In this document: in pieces, positions 32,408 to 42,570 of the stretch
How the letters are laid out: every line of letters starts with the position of its first letter
Position numbering within the stretch: position 1 is the stretch's first letter
NCBI RefSeq assembly: GCF_000938305.1
Contig: NZ_JYMT01000010.1
Coordinates: forward strand, 1 to 45,710
Direction of reading: 5' to 3'
Source of the DNA: Bradyrhizobium sp. LTSP885
GTDB taxonomy: Bacteria; Pseudomonadota; Alphaproteobacteria; Rhizobiales; Xanthobacteraceae
DNA: 45,710 nucleotides
Notes under the pieces: model-generated
The model's input: only the letters and a program-made list of their open reading frames with translations
Database searches by the model: none
What the model was told of the DNA's origin: nothing
Position numbers and translations under genes: made by a program

Positions 32408-34066
32408 TCAGGGGCAGCCGAGCGCCTTCCCCCGATACAGCTGAAACCGGAGCAGCCGAATTCGCCCGGTATCGATCGCTTCGGCCGGCTGGCGCGAGGC
32501 GAAATCGCCGGCGTAGGTGCCTTCCGGGAGCGCGACTACGAGATTGTAATCGCCGCAAAGACGCTCGACGACCTTGTCGGCTTCAGCGAAGTCCTTTGCC
32601 AGGTGAACGAGCTTGTAGGAGGCACCGATTTGCGCACTGATCGGCGCGGCTTCGAGAACCGGGGACACGACGACATCCTCGTAGCGCGTGTTTCGACCGA
32701 TATCGTCCCACATCAGATACGCCGTGCGATTGACACGACCGAGCAGATACCACGGCTCTTCCGTGATAGTCTCTGCGCAAACGATCGCGCAAAGGGCGAC
32801 GGCGAGGCTCAGGACCGCGAATCCGAATCGGGGCAGGGCTTTGCCGCTCATGAACGGCCGGACCGTTGCAAGCGCCGCGATTGGCAGAAGTGCGAACGGC
32901 ACCAAGCCATAGGCCAACATCGCCTTCATGATCGCCCAGCGATGGATGAATGTGTGCTCATACAGGATGAGCATGTGCACATAGAACGGAACGGTGACGA
33001 GGAAGAGGATCGAACCGGTGGCAAAGACGGCCTTCCGCTCCGCCGGATCGCAGGCGCGCCGAAACGCAATCATGACAAGCACGAGAGTCGCCAGCGTGGA
33101 TCCCGCAATCAATGCAAATGCGATTGGCGTGTAGAAATCAGTATGGATTTGCCCGACGAAAGCATCCATGAATCCGGATATGGGACTGTCACTGGACAGG
33201 TTCATCCGCTGCTGGATCTTGAGAAAGAGCTGATGAACCGATGTCGCCACCCCCAACTGTCTCGCCATGGAGTCCGGGGCAAAGAAGCGCCAAACCAGGT
33301 ACAGTCCGAATGCGCTCATGGGCAGCAGGCAAAGCGCGATCACACCGCGCATTCTCATGCGCGTTTCCACTCCGAAGTAACTGGCCGCCAGGCGGCTGAA
33401 AATCCAAAACGCGAATAGCGTGTAGGATAGCCAATCGACAAAGAATGCGGTGAAGATGATGACCAGCTCGAACGCCGTGATGATCCGTTTTTCGCGCTCA
33501 CGCTGCGCGCTGTAGAATAATGTCTCGAGCAGCAGGAACAGCGTTGTATAGATCAGCACCGCGTTGGTGACGTCGTAAACCTGCGAGAAGACGTATAACG
33601 GGCCGCGCGAGAGCAGGATAGGGAAGCTGACGCCGACCGCGATCAGGCCACTGCTCACTTTCCCGATCCGGTTCATCGAGGCGATATTGAACGCGATGAG
33701 CGCTGCCGCCAGCGCGATCAGCCCGTGCTCGCCGGTGTTGATCCAGTTCACGATCGGGACGCTCGGCTCCCTGCCGAGAGCCATCGCGATCAGATAAACC
33801 GGAACGAATGCTCCAGGTGGCCATGATTCATACAGCACCCGCTCCGGGGCCTCGATCGAGCGAGGCGCAATCGGCGTCGAGAACCACATTTTGAGCGGAC
33901 CCTCGTCCCACCACATGCGAGCCCACATCGACGCCTCCGACGTCGTGCAGTCGGCATCGAACACTGGGACCTGATCCATGTAGGGGAGGCGCAAGCCAAG
34001 GGAGTGCAGCCAGACGAGAAATACTCCCAAGGCTACAAGGCAGCCCGCGATCCGTCGAAGGGTCAT
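32408..34066 (-). CDS. Large polytopic membrane protein, GT-C glycosyltransferase-like
   Basis: An inner-membrane protein of 552 residues with about ten hydrophobic helices (starting RRIAGCLVALGVFLVWLHSLGL). I do not recognise a named family. The first periplasmic loop has acidic residues (DADCTTSEAS) and is followed by YESWPPGAFVPVYL. That layout, an acidic first loop and then a PPG segment before the next helices, resembles GT-C polyprenyl-phosphate-sugar transferases. The last 110 residues form a soluble tail with RLCGDYNLVVALPEG. It is upstream of asnB on the same strand with a 54-base gap, and divergent from two methyltransferases. A role in building or moving a surface glycan is inference. 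Confidence 0.75.
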   Translation of the reverse strand: MTLRRIAGCLVALGVFLVWLHSLGLRLPYMDQVPVFDADCTTSEASMWARMWWDEGPLKMWFSTPIAPRSIEAPERVLYESWPPGAFVPVYLIAMALGREPSVPIVNWINTGEHGLIALAAALIAFNIASMNRIGKVSSGLIAVGVSFPILLSRGPLYVFSQVYDVTNAVLIYTTLFLLLETLFYSAQREREKRIITAFELVIIFTAFFVDWLSYTLFAFWIFSRLAASYFGVETRMRMRGVIALCLLPMSAFGLYLVWRFFAPDSMARQLGVATSVHQLFLKIQQRMNLSSDSPISGFMDAFVGQIHTDFYTPIAFALIAGSTLATLVLVMIAFRRACDPAERKAVFATGSILFLVTVPFYVHMLILYEHTFIHRWAIMKAMLAYGLVPFALLPIAALATVRPFMSGKALPRFGFAVLSLAVALCAIVCAETITEEPWYLLGRVNRTAYLMWDDIGRNTRYEDVVVSPVLEAAPISAQIGASYKLVHLAKDFAEADKVVERLCGDYNLVVALPEGTYAGDFASRQPAEAIDTGRIRLLRFQLYRGKALGCP

Positions 34067-34209
34067 TGAGTGTCCGGGAAAGTACGGAAAGGACGCGCTG
34101 GTTTACCTTGCAATCACGCTGAGATATGCACTACTCGTTACATCTACGCAACTTGCACGGAATACTCCAGTTTCGTTCTATTAGCCTTTCGACCGGTCCG
34201 TTCGACCTG

Positions 34210-34998
34210 ATGGCGATGATGGATAGTTCCAGACAAAAGCAGCACTATACTGCGATCCACGATGCCTATGAGGCGCATTACTACGATGCGCCTTCGATGG
34301 AATACAGGTCGCGGTTTATCTACCGCTGGCTGTTCGCGGGCGTCGATTTCAACAATGCCACGGTCGCCGATCTGGCTTGCGGCAGCGGTTACAATTCGCT
34401 TGCGTTGAAGCAGCGGTTTGACCGCGTCCGGACGGTGGGCTTCGACATATCCGAGCCGGCTTGCGCGTCCTACCGCCGCACCACCAGCGGCGATGCACAT
34501 GTCGTTGACCTGATGCGTCCCGTTGCAGTTTCCGAATCCTACGATGCCGCCATCGTCGTTGGCGGGCTGCATCACTGCGTGGTCGATCTTGCGCAGACGC
34601 TTCGCAACATCGCGGCCATGGTCAAGCCTGGCGGCTATTTTCTGATGATGGAGCCGAGCGCCGACTTCGCACTGAATGTCGTCCGCGACAGATGGTACGC
34701 AGCAGACAAATATTTCGATGCCCCGACCGAGGAGGCGTTGTCGCACGATGCCATCCTGAAGCAGGCTGAGCCCTATTTCGAGGGCAAGGCGGTCCGGTAC
34801 TTCGGCGGGCTGGCCTATTTCCTAATCCTCAACAGCTTGATCATGCGCGTGCCTCTCGCCGCCAAGCCGATCCTTTGGCCGATTGTGAAACCCGTCGAGG
34901 TGGCCTTCGGCAATATCCCGCTGCCGAGCATGTATCCGTGTTTCCTTGCGAAGTGGAAGCGCACCTCGGTGCCGATAACCGCCGGGAGCGTCGCTTGA
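34210..34998 (+). CDS. Class I SAM-dependent methyltransferase
   Basis: A Rossmann-fold methyltransferase of about 262 residues. Motif I is VADLACGSGYNSLAL (about 52-66), the acidic motif II is VGFDISEPA, and the post-motif is YDAAIVVGGLHHCVVD with LRNIAAMVKPGGYFLMMEPS. The C-terminal third has a hydrophobic segment (AYFLILNSLIMRVPLAAKPI) that may touch the membrane or a lipid substrate. The start is uncertain: ATGs at 34210, 34216 and 34219 are close together without a clear ribosome site, and 34126 would add 28 residues unlike the family. It is first in a plus-strand set with a second methyltransferase and a GT2 enzyme. The acceptor is unknown. Confidence 0.85.
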   Translation: MAMMDSSRQKQHYTAIHDAYEAHYYDAPSMEYRSRFIYRWLFAGVDFNNATVADLACGSGYNSLALKQRFDRVRTVGFDISEPACASYRRTTSGDAHVVDLMRPVAVSESYDAAIVVGGLHHCVVDLAQTLRNIAAMVKPGGYFLMMEPSADFALNVVRDRWYAADKYFDAPTEEALSHDAILKQAEPYFEGKAVRYFGGLAYFLILNSLIMRVPLAAKPILWPIVKPVEVAFGNIPLPSMYPCFLAKWKRTSVPITAGSVA

Positions 34999-35010
34999 CC
35001 AGGGGGCGTC

Positions 35011-35736
35011 ATGGACGCTGATACTGTTCATACCGAAGCGCTCGCGCCGACGTTCTCCAGCGCGATTGCCGACGCTCACAACTATATGGATTGGATCGTG
35101 GGGACGTTCCGTTCTTATCTGGGGCGGAACGTTCTTGAAGTCGGCATCGGCCACGGCAGCTACTACGAGTATCTCAGCAAGCGCGGAGGCTATCGTGGCG
35201 TCGATATCGATCCGGCAAACGTCGAAGGCTCCCGTGCAAGATATCCCGGCGGCGACTTCGAGCTTGCCGATATCTGCTCGGAAGAGTTCAGATCGCGCTT
35301 CGGACCGGGCAAGGTCGATACGGTGGTGTGCTGCAATGTCATCGAGCATATCGAAGACGACAACCGGGCGGTTGCCAATTTGGCCAACGCACTGGTTTCG
35401 GGGGGACATCTGCTGATCCTCGTGCCGGCGCTGCAGCAGCTCTATGGCGAACTCGATCGTCTCGCCGGCCACTATCGCCGCTACGACAAAGAGATGATGC
35501 TGAAGGCCTGCAACGGAGCGCCGATCGAAATCCTCGAGCTGCGCTATTTCAATTCGATTGGAGGGCTGGCCTGGTGGGTGAACCGGTTTGCCAGGCACCA
35601 GTCGCTCGACGCCGCCGCCGTCAACGCGCAGATCCGGATTTTCGACAAGTACATTCTTCCGATCTCCAGGTTGGTTGATCCCGTGACGCGCGGATTCTTC
35701 GGCCAGTCCCTGATTTGCGTGGCAACGCGAAAATGA
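35011..35736 (+). CDS. Class I SAM-dependent methyltransferase
   Basis: A methyltransferase of 241 residues. Motif I is VLEVGIGHG at 41-49, motif II is YRGVDIDPANV, and the post-I acidic segment is VVCCNVIEHIEDD, followed by GGHLLILVPALQQLYGELD. The late YRRYDKEMM stretch with LRYFNSIGGLAWWVN is typical of methyltransferases found with glycosyltransferase genes. AGGGGG lies about 7 bases before the ATG at 35011. The end overlaps the GT2 gene by 4 bases (ATGA), so the two are translated together. It shares little sequence with the methyltransferase before it, so the two probably act on different positions. Confidence 0.88.
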   Translation: MDADTVHTEALAPTFSSAIADAHNYMDWIVGTFRSYLGRNVLEVGIGHGSYYEYLSKRGGYRGVDIDPANVEGSRARYPGGDFELADICSEEFRSRFGPGKVDTVVCCNVIEHIEDDNRAVANLANALVSGGHLLILVPALQQLYGELDRLAGHYRRYDKEMMLKACNGAPIEILELRYFNSIGGLAWWVNRFARHQSLDAAAVNAQIRIFDKYILPISRLVDPVTRGFFGQSLICVATRK

Positions 35737-36596
35737 TCTCGGTCGTCATCCCCGCGCTTAACGAGAAAGACGCGATCGGGTCCACGGTTTCAGATGTGTC
35801 CAGGGTGCTTACCGCAGCGAATCTGGTTCCATTCGAGATCGTCGTCGTCGACGACGGGTCGGGCGACGAGACCGGGAAGATCGCTGAGGCTGTGGGCGCA
35901 CGGGTCGTCCGCCATCCGCACAATGTCGGCTATGGCCGGTCACTCAAGAGGGGCATCGAAGCGTCGCGATATGACACGATCGCGATTTGCGATGCCGACG
36001 GCACCTATCCGGCCGCATCGATTCCGAGCCTCGTAAAGCTTTTCGAGGGCGGCTTCGACATGGCGGTCGGTCAACGGCACGGGCCGCACTACCGCGGATC
36101 CAGGTTGAAGATGCTGCTGCGGGGGATATTGCGCTTTTTGGTCGAGTGGTCGGCCGGGCGCCGGGTTCCGGATATCAATTCCGGCTTGCGCGTGTTCAGC
36201 CGCGCCACCGTGATGCCGTACTTTCCGCATCTCTGCGACACCTTCAGCTTTACGACGTCGATGACGCTCGCCTACATGATGACGGGCCGTTTCGTTGCCT
36301 ATGCGAAGGTCGACTATTTCGAACGGACCGGCCGCAGCAAGGTTCGGCTGTTCAAGGATGCGCTGCGCACGTTGCAGTTCGTCGTCGAGGCGATCGTCTA
36401 CTACAATCCGTTGAAGATATTTCTGCTGTTCAGCCTGATCTGTCTGGCGGGAGCCGTCGTGATGATGGCGGTGTCGCTCTACTTCAAGATCGTCACCGGC
36501 ATCATGCTGGCCGTCGGCACCGCGATGGTCTCGATCATCATATTCGCGATCGGCATGTTGGCGGTCCTGCTCAAGCAGATCATGGACAGGGCCTGA
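35733..36596 (+). CDS. Glycosyltransferase family 2, dolichyl-phosphate mannose synthase-like
   Basis: A GT-A inverting glycosyltransferase of 287 residues. It opens MISVVIPALNEKDAIG; the nucleotide-binding DDGS is at 40-43, the metal-binding DADG at 87-90, and GQRHGPHYRGS is near 120. The C-terminal 65 residues hold two transmembrane helices (around FLLFSLICLAGAVVMMAVSLYF and IMLAVGTAMVSIIIFAIGMLAVLL). This is the layout of enzymes that load a sugar onto a polyprenyl phosphate at the inner membrane. Such a donor could feed the GT-C-like protein encoded divergently. It is translationally coupled to the preceding methyltransferase by an ATGA overlap; an earlier start at 35715 is inside that gene. 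The 143-bp gap after it shows no gene. Confidence 0.9.
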   Translation: MISVVIPALNEKDAIGSTVSDVSRVLTAANLVPFEIVVVDDGSGDETGKIAEAVGARVVRHPHNVGYGRSLKRGIEASRYDTIAICDADGTYPAASIPSLVKLFEGGFDMAVGQRHGPHYRGSRLKMLLRGILRFLVEWSAGRRVPDINSGLRVFSRATVMPYFPHLCDTFSFTTSMTLAYMMTGRFVAYAKVDYFERTGRSKVRLFKDALRTLQFVVEAIVYYNPLKIFLLFSLICLAGAVVMMAVSLYFKIVTGIMLAVGTAMVSIIIFAIGMLAVLLKQIMDRA

Positions 36597-36739
36597 GCCC
36601 GCGGCGGCGTGAGCAAACCCGTGCCGCCTCCTCGACGACGTGGTAGGCCCGTCCGATAGGCACCCCATGCCGCTTGTTAGTGCTTGATCCACCCGCGCAC
36701 CAGTGTTCTGCTCAAAAAAGCTGCTGGAGTCCCTTGTCC

Positions 36740-39700
36740 GTGTCGATCTTCGTCGCACTGCACCACGTCACGCATTACAAATACGACCGGCCGATCGATC
36801 TCGGGCCCCAGACCATCCGGCTCCGTCCCGCGCCGCATACCCGCACGCCGATCCTGAGCTATTCGCTCAAGGTGACGCCGGCGAACCATTTCGTGAACTG
36901 GCTGCAGGATCCGCAGGGCAATTGGCTGGCGCGCTACGTCTTTCCGGAGAAGGCGACCGAGCTCAAGATCGAGGTCGACTTCACCGCGCAGATGACCGTG
37001 GTCAATCCGTTCGACTTCTTCGTCGAACCCTCCGCCTTCAGCTTTCCGTTCGAATACAGTAGCGATCTCAAGGCCGAGCTTGCGCCCTATCTGGAGACGA
37101 GCGAGCCCGGTCCGCTGCTTTCAGCGTACCTCAAGGAGATTCCGCGCAAAGCCGACAGCACGGTCAATTTCCTGGTCGAGCTGAACGCGCAGCTGCGGAA
37201 GATCATCCGCTACATCGTCCGCATGGAGCCCGGCATCCAGACGCCGGAGGAGACGCTCGCGGCCGGCTCCGGCTCCTGCCGCGACTCGGCATGGCTGTTG
37301 ATCCAGGCGCTGCGCCATCTCGGGCTCGCCACGCGCTTCGTCTCCGGCTACCTGATCCAGCTGCGGCCCGACATCGATCCGCTCGAAGGGCCGCGCGAGG
37401 TCGAGAGCGATTTCACCGATCTGCACGCCTGGGCCGAAGTCTATCTGCCTGGCGCGGGCTGGATCGGTTTCGACGTCACCTCGGGCATGCTGACCGGCGA
37501 GGGGCACATTCCGGTCTGCGCCACGCCGCATTATCGCTCGGCCGCGCCGGTGACCGGCACCGCGGGCTTCGCCAACACCGATTTCGCCTTCGAGATGACG
37601 GTCAAGCGGATCCGCGAGGCGCCGCGGATCACCAGGCCATTCTCCGACGAATCCTGGGCACGGCTCGACAAACTTGGCGAGCAGGTCGATGCCGATCTGA
37701 CCAGGGACGATGTCCGCCTCACCATGGGCGGCGAGCCGACCTTCGTCTCGATCGACGATCTGGAGTCCCCGGAATGGAACGTCGCCGCGGTCGGCCCGAC
37801 CAAGCGCGTGCTCGCCGACGAGCTGATCCGCAAGCTGCACACGCGCTTCGCCCCGGGCGGCCTGCTGCACTATGGCCAGGGCAAATGGTATCCGGGCGAG
37901 ACCCTGCCGCGCTGGGCCTTCGGGCTGTACTGGCGCAAGGACGGCAAGCCGATCTGGAAGAACGCCGATCTGATCGCGTCGGTCGAAAATCCGCGTAAAG
38001 CTGAGGTCGCGGATGCGGAGCGCTTCGCGATCGGGACCGCCGCGAAGCTCGGCCTGAAGCCGGATTACGTCATGCCCGCCTACGAGGACACTGCGTTCTG
38101 GCTGCAGCGCGAGGCGGGTTTGCCGGCCAATGTCAGCCCGGCCAATGCCAAACTGGCCGATGCGGAAGAGCGTGCACGGATCGCGCGGGTGTTCGACGAG
38201 GGACTGACGACGCCGAAGGGCTACGTGCTGCCGATCCAGCGCTGGTCGCCGCTTGCCGATCGTATTCCGGCGCGCTGGCGCAGCGAGCGCTGGACAATTC
38301 GCCGCAGCCATCTGTTTTTGTTTCCCGGCGATTCCCCGCTCGGCCTGCGGCTTCCGATCGGCTCGCTCGAACACGTCGCTGCCGAAGATTTTCCCTACAT
38401 CATCGAGCAGGATCCGATGGCGCCGCGCGATGCGCTGGGCGAGATCGATCCGGAGCTGAAGCAGGCGCTCAAGGACATTGAAGAGCCGGCCCCGGTGCGC
38501 ACCGCGATGTCGATCGAGGTCCGCGATGGCGTGCTCTGTGCCTTCATGCCGCCGGTCGAGAAGGTCGACGATTATCTCGAGCTGATCGCGGCGCTCGAGG
38601 CGACTGCCGAAGAGCTTAAGCTGCAAGTCAATGTCGAGGGTTACGGGCCGCCTTACGATCCGCGCATCGAGGTCATCAAGGTGACGCCCGATCCCGGCGT
38701 GATCGAGATCAACGTCCAGCCGGCGCAAGACTGGCGCACGGCGGTGGACATCACGCTCGGGCTCTACGAAGACGCCGCGAAGACGCGGTTAGGGGCCAAC
38801 CGCTTCCTGATCGACGGCCGCCACACCGGCACCGGCGGCGGCAATCACATCGTGGTCGGCGGCAGCAAGCCGGAGGATTCGCCGTTCCTGCGCCGGCCCG
38901 ATCTCTTGAAGAGCCTCGTGCTGTACTGGCAGCGGCATCCGTCGCTGTCCTACCTGTTCTCCGGCATGTTCATCGGTCCGACCAGCCAGGCGCCGCGCAT
39001 CGACGAGGCCCGGCACGACGGGCTCTATGAACTCGAGATCGCGCTCGCGCATGTGCCGCCGTCGGGCATGGACGCGCCGCTCTGGCTGGTCGACCGGCTG
39101 TTCCGGCACATCCTGGTCGACATCACCGGCAACACCCACCGCGCCGAGATCTGCATCGACAAGCTCTATTCCCCCGACAGCCCGACCGGCCGGCTTGGCC
39201 TGGTCGAATTCCGCGCGCTCGAAATGCCGCCCGATCCGCGGATGTCGCTGGCGCAGCAGCTGTTGATCCGCGCGCTGATCGCCAAACTTTGGCGCGAGCC
39301 GCAGCAGGGCAAATTCGTGCGCTGGGGCACCGCGCTGCACGACCGCTTCATGCTGCCGCATTTCCTCTGGGAGGATTTCTTGGGCGTGCTCGCCGAGCTC
39401 AAGCACTCCGGCTACGATGTCGAGCCGGAATGGTACCAGGCCCAGCTCGAATTCCGCTTCCCCGCCTTCGGCCGCATCCATCACGGCGGTGTCAGCCTCG
39501 AGCTGCGCCAGGCGCTGGAGCCCTGGCATGTGCTCGGTGAGGAGGGCACCGCTGGTGGCACCGTGCGCTATGTCGACTCTTCGGTCGAGCGGCTGCAGGT
39601 CAAGGCGACCGGCTTCGTCGAGGGACGCCACGTCATCACCTGCAACGGCCGGCGGATGCCGATGACCGAGACCGGTCGTGCCGGCGAGGCGGTGGCCGGC

Positions 39701-40006
39701 GTCCGCTTCAAGGCCTGGCAACCGGCCTCGGGCCTGCACCCGACCGTTCCGGTGCATGCGCCGCTGACGTTTGATCTGATTGACACCTGGAATGGCCGCT
39801 CGCTCGGCGGCTGCGTCTATCACGTCGCCCATCCCGGCGGCCGCAACTACGAGACCAAACCGGTCAATTCCTACGAGGCGGAGGCGCGGCGGCTGGCGCG
39901 ATTCCAGGATCACGGCCATACCCCAGGCCCGATCGAGCCGCCGCCGGAGGAACGCACAGTTGAGTTTCCGTTGACCCTCGACTTGCGGACGCCGCTCCTG
40001 CACTAA
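36740..40006 (+). CDS. Transglutaminase-like protein with C-terminal DUF2126
   Basis: A large cytoplasmic-looking protein of 1088 residues. I start at the GTG at 36740 ([18 protein letters not shown]), with GGAG about 9 bases upstream, because the family's N-terminal beta domain begins exactly there. Residues 1-85 are the bacterial transglutaminase N-domain. The papain-like core carries Cys180 (SGSCRDSAW), His229 (LHAWAEVY) and Asp245 (GFDVTSG). From about residue 320 the DUF2126 region begins ([14 protein letters not shown]), with later [13 protein letters not shown] and HRAEICIDK stretches. DUF2126 has been linked to glutamine-synthetase-like carboxylate-amine ligases, which I recall but cannot test here. 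It leads an operon with an ATP-grasp/alpha-E protein and a second transglutaminase, suggesting making and breaking of an isopeptide or peptide tag. Confidence 0.9.
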   Translation: MSIFVALHHVTHYKYDRPIDLGPQTIRLRPAPHTRTPILSYSLKVTPANHFVNWLQDPQGNWLARYVFPEKATELKIEVDFTAQMTVVNPFDFFVEPSAFSFPFEYSSDLKAELAPYLETSEPGPLLSAYLKEIPRKADSTVNFLVELNAQLRKIIRYIVRMEPGIQTPEETLAAGSGSCRDSAWLLIQALRHLGLATRFVSGYLIQLRPDIDPLEGPREVESDFTDLHAWAEVYLPGAGWIGFDVTSGMLTGEGHIPVCATPHYRSAAPVTGTAGFANTDFAFEMTVKRIREAPRITRPFSDESWARLDKLGEQVDADLTRDDVRLTMGGEPTFVSIDDLESPEWNVAAVGPTKRVLADELIRKLHTRFAPGGLLHYGQGKWYPGETLPRWAFGLYWRKDGKPIWKNADLIASVENPRKAEVADAERFAIGTAAKLGLKPDYVMPAYEDTAFWLQREAGLPANVSPANAKLADAEERARIARVFDEGLTTPKGYVLPIQRWSPLADRIPARWRSERWTIRRSHLFLFPGDSPLGLRLPIGSLEHVAAEDFPYIIEQDPMAPRDALGEIDPELKQALKDIEEPAPVRTAMSIEVRDGVLCAFMPPVEKVDDYLELIAALEATAEELKLQVNVEGYGPPYDPRIEVIKVTPDPGVIEINVQPAQDWRTAVDITLGLYEDAAKTRLGANRFLIDGRHTGTGGGNHIVVGGSKPEDSPFLRRPDLLKSLVLYWQRHPSLSYLFSGMFIGPTSQAPRIDEARHDGLYELEIALAHVPPSGMDAPLWLVDRLFRHILVDITGNTHRAEICIDKLYSPDSPTGRLGLVEFRALEMPPDPRMSLAQQLLIRALIAKLWREPQQGKFVRWGTALHDRFMLPHFLWEDFLGVLAELKHSGYDVEPEWYQAQLEFRFPAFGRIHHGGVSLELRQALEPWHVLGEEGTAGGTVRYVDSSVERLQVKATGFVEGRHVITCNGRRMPMTETGRAGEAVAGVRFKAWQPASGLHPTVPVHAPLTFDLIDTWNGRSLGGCVYHVAHPGGRNYETKPVNSYEAEARRLARFQDHGHTPGPIEPPPEERTVEFPLTLDLRTPLLH

Positions 40007-40026
40007 TTGAGGGCAGGGGAAGTGCA

Positions 40027-42570
40027 ATGACCGGTTCGGGTGGCCAAGGAAGCAGCCAAGGCAGCAGTCAGGAGAGCAGGGCCCGTCCCGGCCAGCGCCG
40101 GACGGCGCAATGGACCCGCGATTACGCCCGGCTTCCCGGCATTCCCGACGAATATATCGCGCAGGACGGTGCGCCACGTCCGGTCTGGACCCGTTTCTTC
40201 GATGCCTTTGCCGCGCTGTCGCCGGCCGATATCGAGCGGCGATTCGCCGCCGCCGACCGGCATCTGCGCGAGGCCGGCGTCACCTATCGCGCGCCCGGCG
40301 ATACCGCCGACCGGATCTGGCCGCTCAGCCATTTGCCGCTGCTGATTGACGCCGCCGACTGGCGCCAACTGGCCGCCGCGGTCGCGCAACGCGCGCAGCT
40401 GATGGAAATGGTGCTCGGCGATCTCTACGGCGAGGGCCGTCTGGTCGCTGATGGCGCTGTTCCCGCCGCGGCGATTGCCGGCAGCGGCGAATATCTGCGC
40501 GCGGTCAGCGGTATCAAGCCGGCGGGCGGCCGCTATCTGCATCTCTACGCCGCCGATGTCGGCCGCGGGCCGGATGGCCGCTGGTGGGTGCTTGGCGACC
40601 GCACGCAGGCGCCGTCCGGCGCGGGCTATGCGCTGGAAAATCGCCTGGTGCTGTCGCGCGCCTTCTCCAATCTCTACAAGTCGATGAATGTCGAGCGCGT
40701 GGCGCCGTTCTTCGAACAGTTCCGCGATTCCTTGCGCGCCAGCGCCGATCGCGACGAACCGCGGATCGGCCTGCTCACGCCCGGCGCGTTCAGCGAGACC
40801 TATTTCGAGCACGCCACGCTGGCGCGCTATCTGGGTTTCCTGCTGGTCGAAGGCGACGATCTCGCGGTCTCGGGCGATCGCGTCCACATCCGCACCGTGG
40901 CTGGGCTGAAGCGGCTCGACGTGCTGCTGCGCCGGGTCGATTCCAACATGCTCGATCCGCTCGAGCTCGATTCATCCTCCTATCTCGGCGTGCCTGGCCT
41001 CGTCGAGGTGCTGCGCAAACAGGGTGTCGTGGTCGCCAACATGCCGGGCTCGGGGGTGCTGGAGGCACGCGCGCTGCTCGGCTTCCTGCCCAATCTCTGC
41101 CGGCGGCTGCTTGGCGAAGATCTGGCGATGCCGCACATCGCGACCTGGTGGTGCGGCCAGAAAGCGGCCCGCGAGGAGGTGCTGTCGCGGCTCGACGAGT
41201 TCGCGATCGAGGGTGCCTATGGCCGCGGCGCTCCCGGCTTCCCCGGCAATGGCCCGGTGCTTCCTGGCCAATTGCCGGCAAGCGAGCGCGACCGGCTCAA
41301 GGATGCGATCGCCAATCGCGGCATCGATTATGTCGGGCAGGAGCTGGTGAGGCTTTCGACCACGCCGGTCTGGGAGAACGGCCGCATCGCGCCGCGTCCC
41401 TTCGCGCTGCGGGTGTTCGCAGCCGCGACGCCGAACGGTTGGACTGTGCTGCCCGGCGGCTTGTGCCGGATCGCCGAACGGGCGGATGCACGCGCGGTGT
41501 CGATGGGCGATGGCGCTGTTTCGGCCGACGTCTGGATCGTCTCCGACAAGGCGGTTGCAACCTCGACGCTGTTGCCTGCGGTCGACACGGTGCGCATCCG
41601 CCGCATCGCCGGCGTGCTGCCGAGCCGCGCCGCGGACAATCTGTTCTGGCTCGGCCGCTATCTCGAGCGCGCCGAGGCGACCATGCGGCTGATCCGTGCG
41701 CTGGGCACGCCGTTGCGCGATCCGGCCCGCACGAATGCCACCGGCACCGCGCCGACGCTGCATTCGGCTGAGCGGATCCAGCGCATGCTGGTTGCCTGGG
41801 GCGCGTCCTCGCAGACCGCGCGCGCCAATCCCGCCAAGGTCGCACTCGAAGCGCTGCAGAGCGAGGAGAAAGCCGGCTCGGCGCTGTCATTGGTGCGATC
41901 GGCGCAGCGCACCGCAACCTCGCTGCGCGAGCGGCTGTCGCCGGATGCCTGGCAGGTCATCACCGAAATGGCCGAGCGCCTCGCCATCGAGGTTCATGAT
42001 GACGACGGCGTCGTTAGCGCCGCCGAGCTGACGCTGCAGGAGTTGGCAAGCTTTGCCGGGCTGGCGCAGGAGAACATGAACCGTGCCGCCGGCTGGCGCT
42101 TCCTGGAGATGGGCCGCCGCGCCGAGCGCGCCATCAACACCACGCGCTTCGCCCGCCAGTTCGCTTATGACGATGCCGGCGACGAAGACCTCGACGTCCT
42201 GCTGACGCTGGTCGACTGCCAGATCACCTATCGCTCACGCTATCTGGTGCAGCCGCTGCTGGCGCCGGTGCGCGATCTGGCGGTGCTCGATCCCTACAAT
42301 CCGCGCTCGGTGGTGTTCCAGGTCGCCTGCCTGAACGAGCATGTCGCCGCGCTGCCGAGCCTGAAGGAGCATGGGATGATCGAGCGGCCGCAGCGCCTGG
42401 CAGTCGCACTGGAGGCGATGCTGACGACGGCGGAGGCCACGGCGCTCGACGTCAAGGCGCTGTTCGCGCTGGAGCAGGACCTGCTGAGCCTCGCCGACGC
42501 AATCGGGCTGCACTACTTCCCGCACGGACCGAACGCCAGCCGGCCGGAGAAGCTCACGGGGCTGGCGTGA
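40027..42570 (+). CDS. Circularly permuted ATP-grasp protein fused to an alpha-E domain
   Basis: A fusion of 847 residues. Residues about 60-500 form the circularly permuted type 2 ATP-grasp domain (YLHLYAADVGRGPDGRWWVLGDRTQAPSGAGYALENR near 170, and RRVDSNMLDPLELDSSSYLGVPGL near 300). From about 515 the all-helical alpha-E domain begins with VLPSRAADNLFWLGRYLERAEATMRLIRAL. Many genomes encode these as two genes (COG2308 and COG2307); here they are one. ATP-grasp enzymes of this group are predicted peptide ligases, and alpha-E is of unknown function. AGGGGAAG precedes the ATG at 40027, 20 bases after the DUF2126 protein. The end overlaps the next transglutaminase gene by 4 bases (ATGA-type junction). 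Confidence 0.92.
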   Translation: MTGSGGQGSSQGSSQESRARPGQRRTAQWTRDYARLPGIPDEYIAQDGAPRPVWTRFFDAFAALSPADIERRFAAADRHLREAGVTYRAPGDTADRIWPLSHLPLLIDAADWRQLAAAVAQRAQLMEMVLGDLYGEGRLVADGAVPAAAIAGSGEYLRAVSGIKPAGGRYLHLYAADVGRGPDGRWWVLGDRTQAPSGAGYALENRLVLSRAFSNLYKSMNVERVAPFFEQFRDSLRASADRDEPRIGLLTPGAFSETYFEHATLARYLGFLLVEGDDLAVSGDRVHIRTVAGLKRLDVLLRRVDSNMLDPLELDSSSYLGVPGLVEVLRKQGVVVANMPGSGVLEARALLGFLPNLCRRLLGEDLAMPHIATWWCGQKAAREEVLSRLDEFAIEGAYGRGAPGFPGNGPVLPGQLPASERDRLKDAIANRGIDYVGQELVRLSTTPVWENGRIAPRPFALRVFAAATPNGWTVLPGGLCRIAERADARAVSMGDGAVSADVWIVSDKAVATSTLLPAVDTVRIRRIAGVLPSRAADNLFWLGRYLERAEATMRLIRALGTPLRDPARTNATGTAPTLHSAERIQRMLVAWGASSQTARANPAKVALEALQSEEKAGSALSLVRSAQRTATSLRERLSPDAWQVITEMAERLAIEVHDDDGVVSAAELTLQELASFAGLAQENMNRAAGWRFLEMGRRAERAINTTRFARQFAYDDAGDEDLDVLLTLVDCQITYRSRYLVQPLLAPVRDLAVLDPYNPRSVVFQVACLNEHVAALPSLKEHGMIERPQRLAVALEAMLTTAEATALDVKALFALEQDLLSLADAIGLHYFPHGPNASRPEKLTGLA

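Noticed and set aside
32057..33418. A 453-residue plus-strand frame opposite the membrane protein and asnB
   Set aside because: It mirrors the coding frames of the opposite strand, spans the gap between two genes, and has no motif or ribosome site.
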